Positions 62,551 through 64,000 of a DNA stretch of 64,000 bases are shown here, in pieces. A program made the position numbers and the translations under genes. Position 1 is the first letter of the stretch, and each line of letters starts with the position of its first letter. The notes under the pieces were generated by a model. The model had not been told where the DNA came from. It saw nothing but the letters and a program-made list of their open reading frames with translations, and ran no database searches. The DNA comes from an uncultured Agathobacter sp. (GTDB taxonomy: Bacteria > Bacillota > Clostridia > Lachnospirales > Lachnospiraceae): positions 26,242 through 90,241 of the forward strand of contig CAKRNE010000008.1 of assembly GCA_934365945.1 (NCBI GenBank), written 5' to 3'.

Positions 62551-63591
62551 ATGATTGATAATTACGAACACTACATAACAAAAAACATCAAAGCATTTTA
62601 CAAAAGGCGTCTTTTCTCCCCGATTGTATACATCATTCTGCTTACCGTGCTATGGTTTGCATTTTCACTCGGAGATATTTTATCGCCCATACATATTGAT
62701 GATTCTGTCAGCTTTGAAGCTGCATACAAGGATTCGGACAGATATGTAAAAACCACCCTTAAAAAGCTTTACTTTACCGGCTACACCATGAAGGACGGCA
62801 ACGATATCAAGGGCTATTACTACTACTGCATGCGCGATGAGCACTGCTCTATTGTACTGCTTGCACCATCCACCTGTGAGGAGGGTCTGCCCTCTATAGA
62901 TAAGCTCACAGTGGTCGGTAAAATCGTAAAGGGCAAGGGCACCTACACACAGTTTGTAAATAAACTGTCGAAGGATCTGAGTTGGGATTCCAAGGGACTC
63001 TCCGATACCATAACAGGCTGCTATCTTAATGAGCCTGAGTACCATTTGAAAACTACTATTTTTATGTTTGTTTTTTATTTTGGCACTCTTATCTATGCTG
63101 TTATAAGCCTGATATTCTACATCCTGTGCATCAGGTTTCCTGTTTTGGCACCGGTATGTCAGAATCTTGTTGTATTCGGCAATCCGCACACGCTGCTTGC
63201 CGAGGCTGAGGAGGAGCTTGCGACACTGCCACAGCTTGCCACCGAGGACATGTTTATCACAGAGCACTATTTTATCATGACCTCGCCTTATGGCAATGCC
63301 ATCGTGCCTATCAAAGAGATTTTATGGATTTACAAATACTCTACCCTGCACAAGATTCTGTGGTATCATTTCAGCATCTCATATACACTGCATATTTCCG
63401 CAAATAAGCATCTGTATATTCATTGTCCGAAGAACACGAAGTCTGATATCGATGGTATCATCGATTATCTGGCTGAGGCTAATCATGATATTCTGGTTGG
63501 TTTCAGTGAGGAAAACAGATTGAAGGTGCAGGCTGTTCAGGGGAAACCGCTGCATATTGAGAGGCTTCTTGCGTGGAAGAAAAAGAAATAA
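62551..63591 (+). CDS. Membrane protein of unknown function
   Basis: The product is 346 residues. One membrane helix (about 23-43) precedes an extracellular or lumenal domain of about 120 residues, then two helices (about 168-208) and a cytoplasmic C-terminal domain of about 135 residues with FITEHYFIMTSPYGNAIVPIKEILWIYKY, resembling a PH-like fold. I see no ribosome site before the ATG; the promoter position predicts a leaderless mRNA. No named family is recognised. Confidence 0.75.
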   Translation: MIDNYEHYITKNIKAFYKRRLFSPIVYIILLTVLWFAFSLGDILSPIHIDDSVSFEAAYKDSDRYVKTTLKKLYFTGYTMKDGNDIKGYYYYCMRDEHCSIVLLAPSTCEEGLPSIDKLTVVGKIVKGKGTYTQFVNKLSKDLSWDSKGLSDTITGCYLNEPEYHLKTTIFMFVFYFGTLIYAVISLIFYILCIRFPVLAPVCQNLVVFGNPHTLLAEAEEELATLPQLATEDMFITEHYFIMTSPYGNAIVPIKEILWIYKYSTLHKILWYHFSISYTLHISANKHLYIHCPKNTKSDIDGIIDYLAEANHDILVGFSEENRLKVQAVQGKPLHIERLLAWKKKK

Positions 63592-63619
63592 AGTGTTTCA
63601 GTTTATTGGCTTAAATGAC

Positions 63620-63694
63620 GGGGCCTCGCAGGAGCACTGCTGCAAAATACGCTCATACTACGCGAATTTTACAGCAGTGTTCCTGCGAGGCTCC
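63620..63694 (+). repeat. Long hairpin with 29-bp arms
   Basis: The arms 63620-63648 and 63666-63694 pair over 29 positions with three differences, all of which stay paired as G-U in RNA. The loop is 17 bases. There is no strong T-run, so it looks like a palindromic repeat unit more than a simple terminator, though it may end the upstream gene. Confidence 0.8.
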
Positions 63695-63772
63695 TGTTTG
63701 TTGCAGTGTCCAGAGATTTTTGCTATTTTTTAAAATCCCAAATAGATGCCTGTCCGCACCGCATATCTGCCA

Positions 63773-63895
63773 CTAAACGAATACTGAATATTTACCAATT
63801 TCATTACCTGCTGCATTAACATTCATGGATTGAACCATAACAAGACCTAATGATAAAATTACTGAAAATATCCTCTTGCACATTTTTTTACTCAT
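63773..63895 (-). CDS. Small secreted peptide or truncated gene
   Basis: There are 40 codons: a full signal peptide (basic MSKKMCKR, core IFSVILSLGLVMV, likely cleavage after NAA) and then only about ten residues (GNEIGKYSVFV). The ribosome site AAAGGAGG is near perfect, 6 nt before the ATG. A one-base shift near the stop opens a further 15 or so codons, so this may be a frameshifted remnant of a longer secreted protein. Confidence 0.5.
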   Translation of the reverse strand: MSKKMCKRIFSVILSLGLVMVQSMNVNAAGNEIGKYSVFV

Positions 63896-64000
63896 ATAAC
63901 TGCCTCCTTTGGTCTATTTTTTGCCTATCCCACACAAAACAAAACTCCTTAATTAAAAAACCTTTTTTTACTTCTACATATCCCATCACCTCATCATTCA

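Larger units (their letters stand above)
63592..64000. other. Mostly non-coding window end
   Basis: It contains the 29-bp-arm hairpin and the 40-codon secreted peptide gene; I see nothing else clear. The promoter of the small gene would lie in 63905-64000. Confidence 0.6.

Overview
The window reads as a low-GC Gram-positive gut anaerobe of the family Lachnospiraceae, most like Agathobacter rectalis / Roseburia. This is inferred from the gene set (FeoA-FeoB fusion, class II GalT, DUF1836, YerC, PadR-HAAS pair, many cytoplasmic glycosidases) and from strong AGGAGG-type ribosome sites; no database search was possible.

Layout. Positions 1 to about 12,250 are strikingly AT-rich and look like a mobile or integrated replicon. 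They hold a 1446-residue secreted InlB-repeat protein with a small membrane-anchored partner, an SH3 lipoprotein, two ribbon-helix-helix proteins too short for a 60-residue ORF cutoff, several small membrane or hypothetical proteins, a Rep_3-type plasmid initiator, and a 1.6-kb non-coding origin region with iterons sharing CTATAAAACTTACAC. This block abuts the 3' end of rlmD, whose last 92 codons are an AT-rich tail beyond the usual end of the family. That suggests integration at, and rewriting of, the rlmD 3' end. No integrase, relaxase or second boundary is visible, so the element should continue to the left of the window.

From 12.3 kb on the sequence is ordinary chromosome: rlmD, pcrA, DUF1836, yerC, a CPBP protease, hisC and a MATE pump (12-22 kb). 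A beta-galactoside/galactan locus follows (22.3-34 kb): galT, galK, GH53, GH2 beta-galactosidase, an ABC sugar importer and an AraC regulator. It imports galacto-oligosaccharides, cleaves them in the cytoplasm and feeds galactose to the Leloir enzymes. Next come an unknown 619-residue protein with a well-formed promoter and two operator-like palindromes, a PadR-HAAS pair, a SprT-like protease, a HAD phosphatase, an orphan DUF1016 nuclease and FeoAB (34-44 kb). A two-component plus FtsX-type ABC operon follows (44-50 kb), then AlaT, a protease-less Lon-like ATPase, TcdA, a rhodanese-TtcA fusion, AsnA, a C39-like peptidase, NadE, Hsp33 and a methyltransferase (50-62 kb).

The most unusual non-coding signal is a family of long palindromic repeats. 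Complete copies at 22079-22315 and 36302-36584 share a plan: long terminal arms, an AATTATG/CATAATT inner box, and two hairpins with an ATGGAC-type loop. Pieces of the same element flank the DUF1016 nuclease gene at 39469 and 40670 in the same order and orientation, as if the gene occupied the place of the hairpin core. Other unrelated palindromic repeats lie at 62.1-62.5 kb and 63.6 kb. No tRNA, rRNA or CRISPR array was seen.
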